From Bradyrhizobium sp. CCGUVB4N (lineage in GTDB: Bacteria; Pseudomonadota; Alphaproteobacteria; Rhizobiales; Xanthobacteraceae): DNA of 64,000 bases. Below, piece by piece: positions 40,277 to 48,835 of the stretch. Both the position numbers and the translations under genes were made by a program. How positions within the stretch are numbered: the first letter of the stretch is position 1; each line of letters starts with the position of its first letter. A model generated the notes under the pieces. The model was given only the letters and a program-made list of their open reading frames with translations, was not told the DNA's origin and made no database searches. The stretch lies in the NCBI RefSeq assembly GCF_024199945.1, contig NZ_JANADP010000001.1:8947001-9011000 (forward strand), given 5' to 3'.

Positions 40277-40999
40277 CTACACCGACACCGCGTAAATCTC
40301 GTACTCCCCGCGCACCAGCTCGATATGTGCGCGCATCGCAGCCGCGGCACCCTGCTTGTCGCCGCGCATGATGGCGACGACGACGCGGTCGTGCTCGGCT
40401 TGCGACTTGGCGAGACGGCCGAGATTGCGGAACTGGGCGCGGCGGAATGGTTGCACGCGCACCCGCGTCGCCAGCGTGATCTCGGCGATGTAACCGTTCT
40501 GCGATCCGGCATAGATCGCGTTATGAAAACGCTCGTTGACCTCGTGGAAGCGATCGGGATTGCCGGCGTAGCTGAGGACGCGGAGCTCCTCGTGGATGGC
40601 TTCGAGTCCATGACGCTCGGCGGCCGACATCCGCTCCGCGGCGAGGCCGGCGCACAGCGCCTCCAGCTCCGCCATCGCCTCGAACATGCTGGTCAGACGC
40701 TCGATCGACGGCTGCGCGACCACTGCGCCGCGATGAGGACGTGCCTCGACCAGGCCGCTCGCGACCAGCTGCCGCAGCGCTTCGCGCACCGGAGTGCGCG
40801 AGACGCTGAAGCGCCGCGCGATGTCGGTCTCGTCCAGCGGAGCGCCGGGCGCGAGAGTTCCCCGCACGATCTCGTCGGCCAACTGAAGACGCAGTTCCTC
40901 GGCGCGCGTGACCTTCTGCACCGATGGCGAGGCACGGTCGACGCGCGGCACGACCGGCTCGGCCGGCAGTGTTCCGGGCGGAAAATCGTCAAGCGTCAT
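40277..40999 (-). CDS. GntR-family regulator (FCD subfamily)
   Basis: 240-aa regulator. The N-terminal winged helix (LADEIVRGTLAPGAPLDETD; FSVSRTPVREALRQL) is followed by an all-helical FCD effector domain. ATG 40999 lies four bases after the AtzH stop, so it is the last gene of the transporter-AtzGEH operon and probably regulates it. A longer start inside atzH is less likely. The ligand may be the carboxylated amide substrate. Confidence 0.88.
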   Translation of the reverse strand: MTLDDFPPGTLPAEPVVPRVDRASPSVQKVTRAEELRLQLADEIVRGTLAPGAPLDETDIARRFSVSRTPVREALRQLVASGLVEARPHRGAVVAQPSIERLTSMFEAMAELEALCAGLAAERMSAAERHGLEAIHEELRVLSYAGNPDRFHEVNERFHNAIYAGSQNGYIAEITLATRVRVQPFRRAQFRNLGRLAKSQAEHDRVVVAIMRGDKQGAAAAMRAHIELVRGEYEIYAVSV

Positions 41000-41003
41000 A
41001 CGG

Positions 41004-41396
41004 TCAGGTCTCTTTCGACTCGTCGATGATGCTGACATGGGCGGCGACGACGCGCCAGCCCTCCGGGAAGCGAATCCAGGTCTGCATCTGCCGGCCGACC
41101 TTGCCGGGAGCCGTGTCGCGATAGAACAGGGTGGAGGCGACAGCCGTATCGCGGCCGTAGCTGGAGATCACCGTCTTCGCGGTGCGGCGATTAAGGCCGA
41201 CCGGCGAGCGGCCGGCACGGAATCCGGAGATCGCCTCATAGCCGTAGAGGTTCTCGCCGATGCCGTAGCGCAGCGTGCGGGGATCGTTGCGGAACAATTC
41301 GCCGAGCACTGCAACGTCGTTGGTGACGAGGGCCTGCTCATAGCGTTCGAACGCGGCGTTGACTTCCGCGATCACGTCGGGGAGATCGATCTCCAT
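41004..41396 (-). CDS. atzH: AtzH-like SnoaL/NTF2-fold protein
   Basis: 130-aa cone-shaped SnoaL/NTF2 fold (VNAAFERYEQALVTNDVAVL; WIRFPEGWRVVAAHVSIID). In cyanuric acid operons AtzH lies between AtzE and AtzF and is reported to act on 1,3-dicarboxyurea. The position here, directly after atzE, matches that order. It is followed after four bases by the GntR gene. Assignment rests on fold plus synteny. Confidence 0.8.
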   Translation of the reverse strand: MEIDLPDVIAEVNAAFERYEQALVTNDVAVLGELFRNDPRTLRYGIGENLYGYEAISGFRAGRSPVGLNRRTAKTVISSYGRDTAVASTLFYRDTAPGKVGRQMQTWIRFPEGWRVVAAHVSIIDESKET

Positions 41397-41408
41397 CTCA
41401 AATTCCTC

Positions 41409-42803
41409 TCAAAGTCCCCTTGCCGACGGCGCGGCGACCACGCCCATCTTCTCCAATGCGTGCGCAACGCGCAACGCGATGTCCTCGCGCCAGGGCGCAG
41501 CAATGATCTGCACGCCGATCGGCAGCGGTTCGAGCGGCACGGGCACTGCGACCACCGGCAGGCCGATGAACGAGATCGGCTGGGTGTGGATGCCGATGTT
41601 GGCGCGCACCGGCAGCTCGACGCCGTCGAGGGTAAAGTTCACCTGACCGATCTTTGGCGCCGTGCAGGGTGTTGCCGGCGCGATCAGCACGTCGACGGTC
41701 TTGAAGATCTCGGCGAATTGCGCGCGATACCAGCGGCGGAACTTTTGCGCGCGGTCGACCAGCGGCGCCGGCACCATGGCGCCGGCGATCAGCCGGTCGC
41801 GCACGGCCGGATCGAAATCGTTCGGGCGCTTGCGCAGGCGATCGAGATGCAGCGAGGCACCTTCAGTGGTGGTGATGACATAAGCCGCCGCGCGAGCGCG
41901 CGCGGCTTCGGGCACGTCGACGACTTTCGTTGCGCCAAGCGCCTTGGCGACACGGCTGACGGCTTCGACGGCTTCCGGAAACACGTTCTTCTGGAAGTAG
42001 CCCCCGGCGATGGCGATGCGCAAATCCGAGACCGGATTGGCGAGCAACGGCAGTGTCGGCTCCAGCCCGCGCGTCGTGCAGGCGCCGTCGTCGGCATCCG
42101 GGCCCTGCATCGCGTCATAGGCGAGCGCGAGATCGGTGACGGAACGTGCGAACGGGCCGAGATGATCGAGGCTCGCGACGAACGGGAAGGAGCGCGCACG
42201 CGACAGCCGGCCATAGGTCGGCTTCAAGCCGAAGATGCCGCAGAACGAGGACGGCACGCGGATCGAGCCATTGGTGTCCGAGCCGAGCGCGATCGGCACC
42301 AGCGCGCCGCCGACGGCGCTGCCGGAGCCACCCGACGAGCCGCCGGTCATCCGCGTGGTGTCGTGCGGATTGCGCGAGGGACCGTCATGGACGTTCTCGC
42401 CCGTAAAATCGTAGGCGTATTCGCCCATGTTGAGCGCGCCGACCAGCACGGCACCGGCCGCTTCCATGCGCTCGATCAGCGCGGCGTCGCGCTTGGATGG
42501 CGCGAGGTCGCGATTGATCTTCGAGCCGGCGCGCGTAGGCAAGCCCGCGACGTCGAAGAGGTTCTTCACCGCAAAGGGCACGCCGGCGAGCGGACCGACG
42601 GTCTTGCCGGCCGCGATATCGGCATCGATCGCGCGCGCTTTCGCACGGGCGCGATCGGCGGTGACGTCGGTGAAGGAATTGAGAATCGTGTCGTGCTGCT
42701 TGATGCGCGCGAGCGCTGCTTCCGTGGCATCGAGTGCGGTCATCTTGCCGCCGGCAACCGCACCTGCGATCTCGGCCGCAGTCATCTCTGGCTTGGTGGT
42801 CAT
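41409..42803 (-). CDS. atzE: AtzE-like amidase (1-carboxybiuret hydrolase)
   Basis: 464-aa amidase-signature enzyme with the triad K80, S156 and S180 (VPFAVKN; GGSSGGS; SDTNGSIR). It is encoded directly downstream of an AtzG-type small subunit, the arrangement that distinguishes AtzE from ordinary amidases and GatA. AtzE removes ammonia from 1-carboxybiuret to give 1,3-dicarboxyurea. It is coupled to atzG by a 7-base gap. The true substrate in this organism could differ, since no ring-opening enzyme is seen. Confidence 0.85.
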   Translation of the reverse strand: MTTKPEMTAAEIAGAVAGGKMTALDATEAALARIKQHDTILNSFTDVTADRARAKARAIDADIAAGKTVGPLAGVPFAVKNLFDVAGLPTRAGSKINRDLAPSKRDAALIERMEAAGAVLVGALNMGEYAYDFTGENVHDGPSRNPHDTTRMTGGSSGGSGSAVGGALVPIALGSDTNGSIRVPSSFCGIFGLKPTYGRLSRARSFPFVASLDHLGPFARSVTDLALAYDAMQGPDADDGACTTRGLEPTLPLLANPVSDLRIAIAGGYFQKNVFPEAVEAVSRVAKALGATKVVDVPEAARARAAAYVITTTEGASLHLDRLRKRPNDFDPAVRDRLIAGAMVPAPLVDRAQKFRRWYRAQFAEIFKTVDVLIAPATPCTAPKIGQVNFTLDGVELPVRANIGIHTQPISFIGLPVVAVPVPLEPLPIGVQIIAAPWREDIALRVAHALEKMGVVAAPSARGL

Positions 42804-42810
42804 GGCAGCA

Positions 42811-42990
42811 TCAGGCCGTGAAGATCGGCGCCGGCTCGGTCTCGTCCGGCAGCGCGAATTCGTCGACGAGGCGGGCGAGCCGCAGCGAGACTTCGAGATT
42901 GGCGCGTACCGCAGGCCTCCAGGCCTCCTCGACCGGCAGCGCCAGCGCTTTGGATACGGCGTCGATATAATCGTCCAGCGGCTCGGCCAT
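42811..42990 (-). CDS. atzG: AtzG-like small subunit of the carboxybiuret hydrolase
   Basis: 59-aa GatC-like helical protein (DYIDAVSKALALPVEEAWRP, then RLARLVDEFALPDETEPAP, the typical AtzG C-terminal strap). In AtzEG the small subunit wraps around AtzE and is needed for its stability. ATG at 42990 has GGGAG four bases upstream; GTG 42993 is too close to that site. Genes this short are easily missed, but the match to AtzG and position before atzE make it secure. Confidence 0.85.
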   Translation of the reverse strand: MAEPLDDYIDAVSKALALPVEEAWRPAVRANLEVSLRLARLVDEFALPDETEPAPIFTA

Positions 42991-43020
42991 CACGCTCCCA
43001 AACAGTCTCTCAGGGCACTC

Positions 43021-44739
43021 TCAGTGGACCTGCAACGGCGGATGCGGGATCGCCGTCAGCAGTTCCTTGGTGTAGTCGTCCTGCGGATCGCTGAGGACCT
43101 TCTCGGAAGTGCCTTCCTCGACGATCCTCCCCGCCCGCATCACAATGACACGATCGCACAACAAGCGCACTACATTCAAATCATGCGAGACGAACAGATA
43201 GCTCATACCTAGCCGTGCCTTGAGGTCCTGAAGCAGGTTCAGGACGACGGCCTGCACGGACACGTCCAGCGCCGCGGTCGGCTCGTCCAGGATGACGAGC
43301 TTGGGGTGCAGCGCGATGGCCCGCGCAATGCCGACGCGGGCCTTCTGGCCGCCGGAGAGCTGGTGCGGGAAACGATCCAGCAGATTGTGCGGCAGGCCGA
43401 CCATGGTGGCCAGCTCCTCGCAGCGGGCGCGAAGCGCATCGCGTCCCCTGATGTCGCCGAGCTGCATGATCGGATCGGCGATGGCGCGCACCGCGGTGAA
43501 GCGCGGGTTGAGGCTGTCGGTCGGATCCTGGAACACCATCTGGATGCGGCTGCGCTGCGGCAGGCGGGCGAAGGAGGCGGGCTGAATGCCGCCGATGTCT
43601 TCGCCGTCGAACTGGATCAGGCCGGAGGTCTGGTCGAGGAGCCGCATCACCATCATCGACGTGGTCGATTTGCCGCAGCCGGATTCGCCGACCAGGCCGA
43701 CGCTTTCGCCATGGCCGATCGAGAAGCTGATGCCATCGACCGCGCGGAACACATCGGGCTCCACGGGCGGCTTGCGCCCGAACAATTTTCCGAGCGTGGC
43801 GGTGGCGCCCTGGCGGGGATATTCCTTGATCAGCTTTTCGATGAGCAGGAGGGGCTTTTGGCGCTCCGCGCTAGCTGGGGCGGCGGGAGCAGACTCCGTG
43901 GCTGCGGCGCCTTCTTCTTCCGGCAGCAGATCCCGCAGCGACACACCGAGCCGCGGCGTCGCGCGCATCAGCTTCTTGGTGTAGGGGTGCTGCGGGTTGG
44001 CGAAGATGTCGGCGGCCTTGGCGGTCTCGACGACGCGGCCCTTCTCCATCACCACGACGCGGTCGCAATAGGCGGCGGCGAGGCCGAGGTCGTGGGTGAT
44101 CAGGATGGTCGACATCGCCTTGCGTTTTGTGAGTTCGACGATCAAATCCATCACCGCCTTCTGGGTGGTGACGTCAAGACCGGTGGTCGGCTCGTCGGCG
44201 ATCAACAGCTGCGGATTGCAGGCGAGCGCGAGCGCGATGACGACGCGCTGGCACATGCCGCCGGACAATTCGAACGGATAGGCGTGGTAGCGCTCGCGCG
44301 GGCGGGCGATCTTGACCTGCTCCAGCGCCTCGATCGCCTTTTCTCCGTGGTCCGAAACCATCGCTTGCTGCACATGGGTGCGCAGCACGTCCTCGATCTG
44401 GTCGCCGACTTTACGGATCGGGTTCAGCGCCGCGCGCGGGTTCTGAAAGATCATCGAGACTTCGCGGCCGCGCAGATCGCGCATCTGGGCCTCAGACGCG
44501 GCCTTGACGTCGATGCCGGAAAACATCACCGAGCCCTCGGCGATCTTGCCGGCGCGATCGAGGATGCGCATCACCGCGTAGGACGTCACCGACTTGCCGG
44601 AGCCGGACTCGCCGACGATGGCGAGCGTCTCGCCCTTGGCGACGGAGATGTTGACGTGCTGCACGGCTTTGACGATGCCGCGGCGGGTGGTGAATTCGAC
44701 GGTGAGATCCTGGACGTCGAGCAGCGGTTGGGCGGTCAT
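43021..44739 (-). CDS. Fused peptide-type ABC transporter ATPase (DppD-DppF)
   Basis: 572-aa protein with two ABC ATPase domains. Domain 1 has GESGSGKSV, LSGGMCQR and LLIADEPTTGLD. Domain 2 (from about residue 310) has GESGCGKST, LSGGQKAR and LVILDEPTAALD. The fusion replaces separate DppD and DppF subunits. It energises the permeases at 44837-46753. ATG 44739 is used; upstream in-frame sequence has no homology. The gene is followed 30 bases later by atzG. Confidence 0.92.
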   Translation of the reverse strand: MTAQPLLDVQDLTVEFTTRRGIVKAVQHVNISVAKGETLAIVGESGSGKSVTSYAVMRILDRAGKIAEGSVMFSGIDVKAASEAQMRDLRGREVSMIFQNPRAALNPIRKVGDQIEDVLRTHVQQAMVSDHGEKAIEALEQVKIARPRERYHAYPFELSGGMCQRVVIALALACNPQLLIADEPTTGLDVTTQKAVMDLIVELTKRKAMSTILITHDLGLAAAYCDRVVVMEKGRVVETAKAADIFANPQHPYTKKLMRATPRLGVSLRDLLPEEEGAAATESAPAAPASAERQKPLLLIEKLIKEYPRQGATATLGKLFGRKPPVEPDVFRAVDGISFSIGHGESVGLVGESGCGKSTTSMMVMRLLDQTSGLIQFDGEDIGGIQPASFARLPQRSRIQMVFQDPTDSLNPRFTAVRAIADPIMQLGDIRGRDALRARCEELATMVGLPHNLLDRFPHQLSGGQKARVGIARAIALHPKLVILDEPTAALDVSVQAVVLNLLQDLKARLGMSYLFVSHDLNVVRLLCDRVIVMRAGRIVEEGTSEKVLSDPQDDYTKELLTAIPHPPLQVH

Positions 44740-44836
44740 GCGGGTCCCCCGCGGCTCAAAGAGCTCGAAAACAACCCCATGCACAGTAGAGCGACATTGG
44801 AATCGTTGGAGAATTTTTGCCAAAAAGCTGCAGCCA

Positions 44837-45736
44837 TCACGTCCTCCGCTGGGGGTCGACGATGTCGCGCAGGCCGTCGCCGAGGAGGTTGAAGCAGAAC
44901 ACGGCGATCATCAGGGCGAGGCCGGGGAAGAGCGCGATCCACCATTCGCCCGAGACCATGAAGCCCGCGCCCTCGGCGACCATGATGCCCCATTCGGCGG
45001 TGGGCGGCCGGACGCCGAGGCCGATGAAGGAGAGACCGGCGGCATTCAGAATCGCGTAGCCCATGGTCAGCGACATCTGCACGATCATGATCGGCATGAT
45101 GTTCGGCAGGATGTGCACCAGCAGGATGCGGAATTCGCCGTTGCCGGAGAGACGCGCCGCCTGCACGAAGCCGGCATTGCGGCGCACGTTGGCTTCCGCG
45201 CGCGCGACGCGGGCATAGAGCGGGAAGTTCACGATGGCCGTGGCCAGGATGATGTTCTGCACGGTGTTGCCGAGCGCAGCGACAATGCCCATCGCCAGCA
45301 CGAACAGCGGGAACGCCATGATGGTGTCGGCGATGCGGCCGACGATGCGGTCGGTCCAGCCACCGAAATAGCCGGCGGCGATGCCGGCGAGGCCACCCAT
45401 CAGGAACACCAGCACGACGGAGGCGACCGCGATGAACGTATCGAGCCGCGTCGCCACCACGACGCGGCTGAAGATGTCGCGGCCCAATTGGTCGGTGCCG
45501 AACCAATGCGCCGCCGACGGCGGTTTCAGAGCCGCGGCGGTGTCGGACGCCAGCGGATCATAAGGCACCACATAAGGACCGAAGATCGCGGCGATCAGGA
45601 TCACGACTAACAAGGCGAAGGAAAAGCCCGTGACCTTGTTCTCGCCAAGCACATAGCGGGTCTGTTCGAGGATCGCGACGAGTCCCGAGGTTCGCGCAGG
45701 CCCGGCGGGTTCGACAGCAGGCGCAACGGAGCTCAT
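44837..45736 (-). CDS. Peptide-type ABC transporter permease (DppC-like)
   Basis: 299-aa inner-membrane permease. The N-terminal helix is FALLVVILIAAIFGPYVV; then HWFGTDQLGRDIFSRVV, the hallmark of DppC/OppC proteins, and the EAA loop about RVARAEANVRRNAGFVQAAR. It starts three bases after the DppB stop. About 100 bases separate it from the ATPase gene. Confidence 0.92.
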   Translation of the reverse strand: MSSVAPAVEPAGPARTSGLVAILEQTRYVLGENKVTGFSFALLVVILIAAIFGPYVVPYDPLASDTAAALKPPSAAHWFGTDQLGRDIFSRVVVATRLDTFIAVASVVLVFLMGGLAGIAAGYFGGWTDRIVGRIADTIMAFPLFVLAMGIVAALGNTVQNIILATAIVNFPLYARVARAEANVRRNAGFVQAARLSGNGEFRILLVHILPNIMPIMIVQMSLTMGYAILNAAGLSFIGLGVRPPTAEWGIMVAEGAGFMVSGEWWIALFPGLALMIAVFCFNLLGDGLRDIVDPQRRT

Positions 45737-45739
45737 GAT

Positions 45740-46753
45740 TTAGCCCTCCAACCGCACGCGTGGATCGATCACGCCATAGAGAATGTCGATCACGAGATTC
45801 AAAAGCACGTACATCACCGCCATGGTGAGGACAAAACCCTGCACCGGCGCGAAGTCCGACGAGATCAGCGCTTCCACCGCGTAGGAGCCGATGCCGGGCC
45901 AGGCGAACACTTTTTCGACCAGCACGTTGGCCCCGAGCAGGAAGGAGAACACCATGCTGAGCGTGGTGATGACGGGCAGCATCGCATTCCGGAACGCGTA
46001 GGTGACGATGACGGTGGCCGGCGACAGGCCGCTGGCGCGCGCGGTGCGGACGAATTCGGATGCGAGCACCGCAAGCATCGAGGCGCGCGTCATGCGCGCG
46101 ATCGGCGCCAGCGAGAAGATCGCGAGCGTCGTCGCGGGCAGGATCAGCTGGCTCAATGCGGAGCGAAACGCCTCGAAGTCGCGCGCGATCAAGGTGTCGA
46201 TCAGATAGAAGCCGGTGACCGTCGGCGGTGCGCTGTAGAAGACGTCGAGCCGGCCGAGCGGCGCGGGCGACCAGCCGAGCCGGAAATAGAAGACATAGAC
46301 CAGCACGAGGCCGGTGAAGAATACGGGCAGCGACACGCCTGCTGTCGTCGTGATGCGACAGAGATGGTCGATCCATGACCCTGGTCGCGTTGCCGCGAGC
46401 ACGCCAAGCGGAATGGCGATGACGATGGAGACGATGAGGCCTAGCAGCGTCAGTTCGGCGGAAGCCGGCAGGCGGCTGCGGATTTCGGCGGCGACCGGCT
46501 GGCCAGTCGTCAGCGAATTGCCGAAATCGCCATGGGCGAGATCGTTGGTGTAGCGGAAGAACTGCTCGATCAGCGGCTTGTCGAGGCCGAGTTTTTTACG
46601 GATCTGCTCGACCGCTTCCTTGGTGGCGGCGGGGCCGGCGAAATATGCGGCCGGATCACCCGGCAGCGCGCGCGTCAGCAAGAAGGTGACGATGACGACG
46701 CCGATCAGCGAGGGAATCGCGAACATCAGGCGCTTGCCGATCATGGTGAGCAT
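45740..46753 (-). CDS. Peptide-type ABC transporter permease (DppB-like)
   Basis: 337-aa permease. It opens with the DppB-type first helix (MFAIPSLIGVVIVTFLLTRA followed by LPGDPA), continues with the loop GDFGNSLTTGQPV, and has the EAA region (RTARASGLSPATVIVTYAFR). ATG 46753 with GAGG upstream is preferred; another ATG at 46744 is possible. A family D repeat lies between it and the binding-protein gene. Confidence 0.92.
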   Translation of the reverse strand: MLTMIGKRLMFAIPSLIGVVIVTFLLTRALPGDPAAYFAGPAATKEAVEQIRKKLGLDKPLIEQFFRYTNDLAHGDFGNSLTTGQPVAAEIRSRLPASAELTLLGLIVSIVIAIPLGVLAATRPGSWIDHLCRITTTAGVSLPVFFTGLVLVYVFYFRLGWSPAPLGRLDVFYSAPPTVTGFYLIDTLIARDFEAFRSALSQLILPATTLAIFSLAPIARMTRASMLAVLASEFVRTARASGLSPATVIVTYAFRNAMLPVITTLSMVFSFLLGANVLVEKVFAWPGIGSYAVEALISSDFAPVQGFVLTMAVMYVLLNLVIDILYGVIDPRVRLEG

Positions 46754-46807
46754 GGTGACCTCGTGCACGTTGCAAGAGAATGAAGTCGCGCCACTTGCTC
46801 CGCTGCG

Positions 46808-46914
46808 TTCCCTCCCCCCTTGCGGGGGAGGGCTAGGGAGAGGGGTGGCCGCGGGAGAGGTTTGAGTTTGTGGCTACCCCTCTCCCCGCCCCTCCCCCGC
46901 AAGGGGGGAGGGAG
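46808..46914. repeat. Dispersed palindromic repeat, family D copy 1
   Basis: Arms TTCCCTCCCCCCTTGCGGGG and CCCCGCAAGGGGGGAGGGAG; internal GGGAGAGGGGTGGCC and GGCTACCCCTCTCCC. Copies occur at 50326-50432 and 62283-62413. It lies inside the operon between the binding-protein and permease genes. Confidence 0.85.
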
Positions 46915-46990
46915 TGAGAGGCCTGTGCCCGCCTCACTCAAATCAACAACGTCACCCGATGCCGATGCGTCGCCGACGATCAGCATCCCC

Positions 46991-48613
46991 TCACCCCTTC
47001 GCCATCGCGCGGTAGTCGAGGCGGCGGTGGAACCAGTACTGATAGCCCGAGATGTTCTTCTGCATCGCGACGTTGACGAAGGGCTGGTACAGCGGGATGC
47101 GCGGGATGTCGGTGTAGGCGAGATCGACGAAGCCTTTCACGTCGGCGTCGTAGGCCGCCATGTCGCCGGTCGCAGCCGCCGTGCGCGCGCCGTCGATCAG
47201 CTTGTCCATCTCCGCCGACTTGTAGCTCATGGTGTTGAAGACGGAATTGTTGCCGTGATAGCACCAGTAGAAGAAGTATTCGGGGTAATCGAGCCAGCCC
47301 GAGAACACGTTGGTGAAGAGCGGCATCTCCTTCTTGTTCAACTCGGTGCGCCAGTTGGCGCCGGGCACCTTGTTGATGGTGGTCTTGATGCCGATCTGGG
47401 CGAGGCTCTCCTGCACCAGCACGCAGAGCGGCTCGTTGACGCCGGCAAAATTCAGGTCGAACGAGATCGTGGTCTCGAAGCCGCCGGCGAGGCCGGCTTC
47501 CGCCATCAACGCCTTCGCCTTCTCGATGTCGGTGTTGTATTTGTGCGGCTGCGGCCAGGCGACTTCGGTCGGCTTGTCCTTGGGCGCACCGAACATCGGG
47601 TTCGCCAGCCCGAACATCACGGCGTCCATGATCTTCTGATAGGGCAGCGCGTAGGCGACGGCCTGGCGGACCTTCGGATTGTCGAAGGGAGGCTTGGTGA
47701 CGTTCATGCCGATATACTGGATGCCGTTGGAGAACGGCAGCGACACCACGTTGAGCTTGCCGTTGGCCTTCATCTCCTGGAAATCCTTGTTCGGGAGTTC
47801 GTAGGAGATGTCGGCGTCGCCGCGCTCCAGCAGCGCGCGACGGTTGCCGGCCTGCGGCACCATGCGCCAGATCACGCGCTTGATCTTCGGCAGCGGACCG
47901 CACACCCAATCCTCGTTGCGCTCCATGACGACTTCGGTGCCGGCGGTCCACTTCGTCACCTTGTAGGCGCCTGAGCCCGCGGTCTGCTGCTTGGTGAACT
48001 CGAGGCCCCAGGGATCCTTCTCGCTCGCGTTCTTCTTCACCAGCTCGGAGTTGACGATGCACGGCACGATCACGGCGAGATCGGGGACCGTCAGCCTGTC
48101 CTTCTTCAGGAAGTCGACGCGCACGGTGGTGTCGTCGATCACGACGAACTGCTCCGGCTTGGTCAGCGAGCCCGCGCTCATCTGGAAGGTCGGGAAGCCG
48201 CCGACGCTGACCGCGCGGTCGAGCGACCACTTCACGTCCTTGGCCGTGACCGGCGTGCCGTCGTGGAATTTGGCGTTCTTGCGCAGCTTGAAGGTGACCG
48301 ACATGTCGTCGATCTTGAACTCCTCGGCGAGCTCGCCCTTGAACTTGTCGCGGTCGTAGTAGGGCACTCCGCCTGGACCGGTCTTCATCTCGTGGCTGAT
48401 CAGCCGGTCGTAGCAATTCCAGGACACTTCATAGCCGGGCACGTTGGTGCCGACGCCGTGGATGTCGAGATTGTTCGGCCCGCCTTCCGAGACGATCAGC
48501 AGCGTCTCCGAGCGGGCGTCGGCATAGGCCGAGGAAATGACCTGCGGCGCGATGGGGAGCGCCGCGCCGGCGGCCAATCCGGACACGGACTTGAGGAAAT
48601 CGCGGCGCTTCAT
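46991..48613 (-). CDS. Peptide-type ABC transporter substrate-binding protein
   Basis: 540-aa SBP family 5 protein. The N-terminus MKRRDFLKSVSGLAAGAALP carries a Tat-like RRDFLK motif, so export is probably by the Tat route. The body has the DppA/OppA pattern (TFKLRKNAKFHDGTPVTAKD, then WSLDRA). First gene of the eight-gene operon ending with GntR. In this context the ligand may be a ureido or amide compound that is handed to AtzEG/AtzH/AtzF. ATG 48613 is used; the frame extends six codons upstream. Confidence 0.9.
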   Translation of the reverse strand: MKRRDFLKSVSGLAAGAALPIAPQVISSAYADARSETLLIVSEGGPNNLDIHGVGTNVPGYEVSWNCYDRLISHEMKTGPGGVPYYDRDKFKGELAEEFKIDDMSVTFKLRKNAKFHDGTPVTAKDVKWSLDRAVSVGGFPTFQMSAGSLTKPEQFVVIDDTTVRVDFLKKDRLTVPDLAVIVPCIVNSELVKKNASEKDPWGLEFTKQQTAGSGAYKVTKWTAGTEVVMERNEDWVCGPLPKIKRVIWRMVPQAGNRRALLERGDADISYELPNKDFQEMKANGKLNVVSLPFSNGIQYIGMNVTKPPFDNPKVRQAVAYALPYQKIMDAVMFGLANPMFGAPKDKPTEVAWPQPHKYNTDIEKAKALMAEAGLAGGFETTISFDLNFAGVNEPLCVLVQESLAQIGIKTTINKVPGANWRTELNKKEMPLFTNVFSGWLDYPEYFFYWCYHGNNSVFNTMSYKSAEMDKLIDGARTAAATGDMAAYDADVKGFVDLAYTDIPRIPLYQPFVNVAMQKNISGYQYWFHRRLDYRAMAKG

Positions 48614-48835
48614 GAGGATGCTCCAACTCAAAAGTTTCTCGTTGGAACTGGATTCGCAAGGTTCGTGCCAGACCTTAACGAAGCCTTACTCGCGGCTTAA
48701 GTATTAGATATCATGACGGAAACTCTAACGAAGGCACGACAACGCCTTTGCTCAGAGCTCGGACATTGCATACAAAGATGCGTCTTTGCACATAAAATAA
48801 TCCGAACGGAGCGACGGCCCAATTCATGGGCGACG

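Noticed and set aside
46808..46914. CRISPR array, considered because of repeated C- and G-rich blocks
   Set aside because: There are no regularly spaced direct repeats with unique spacers; the blocks are inverted repeats of a dispersed element.
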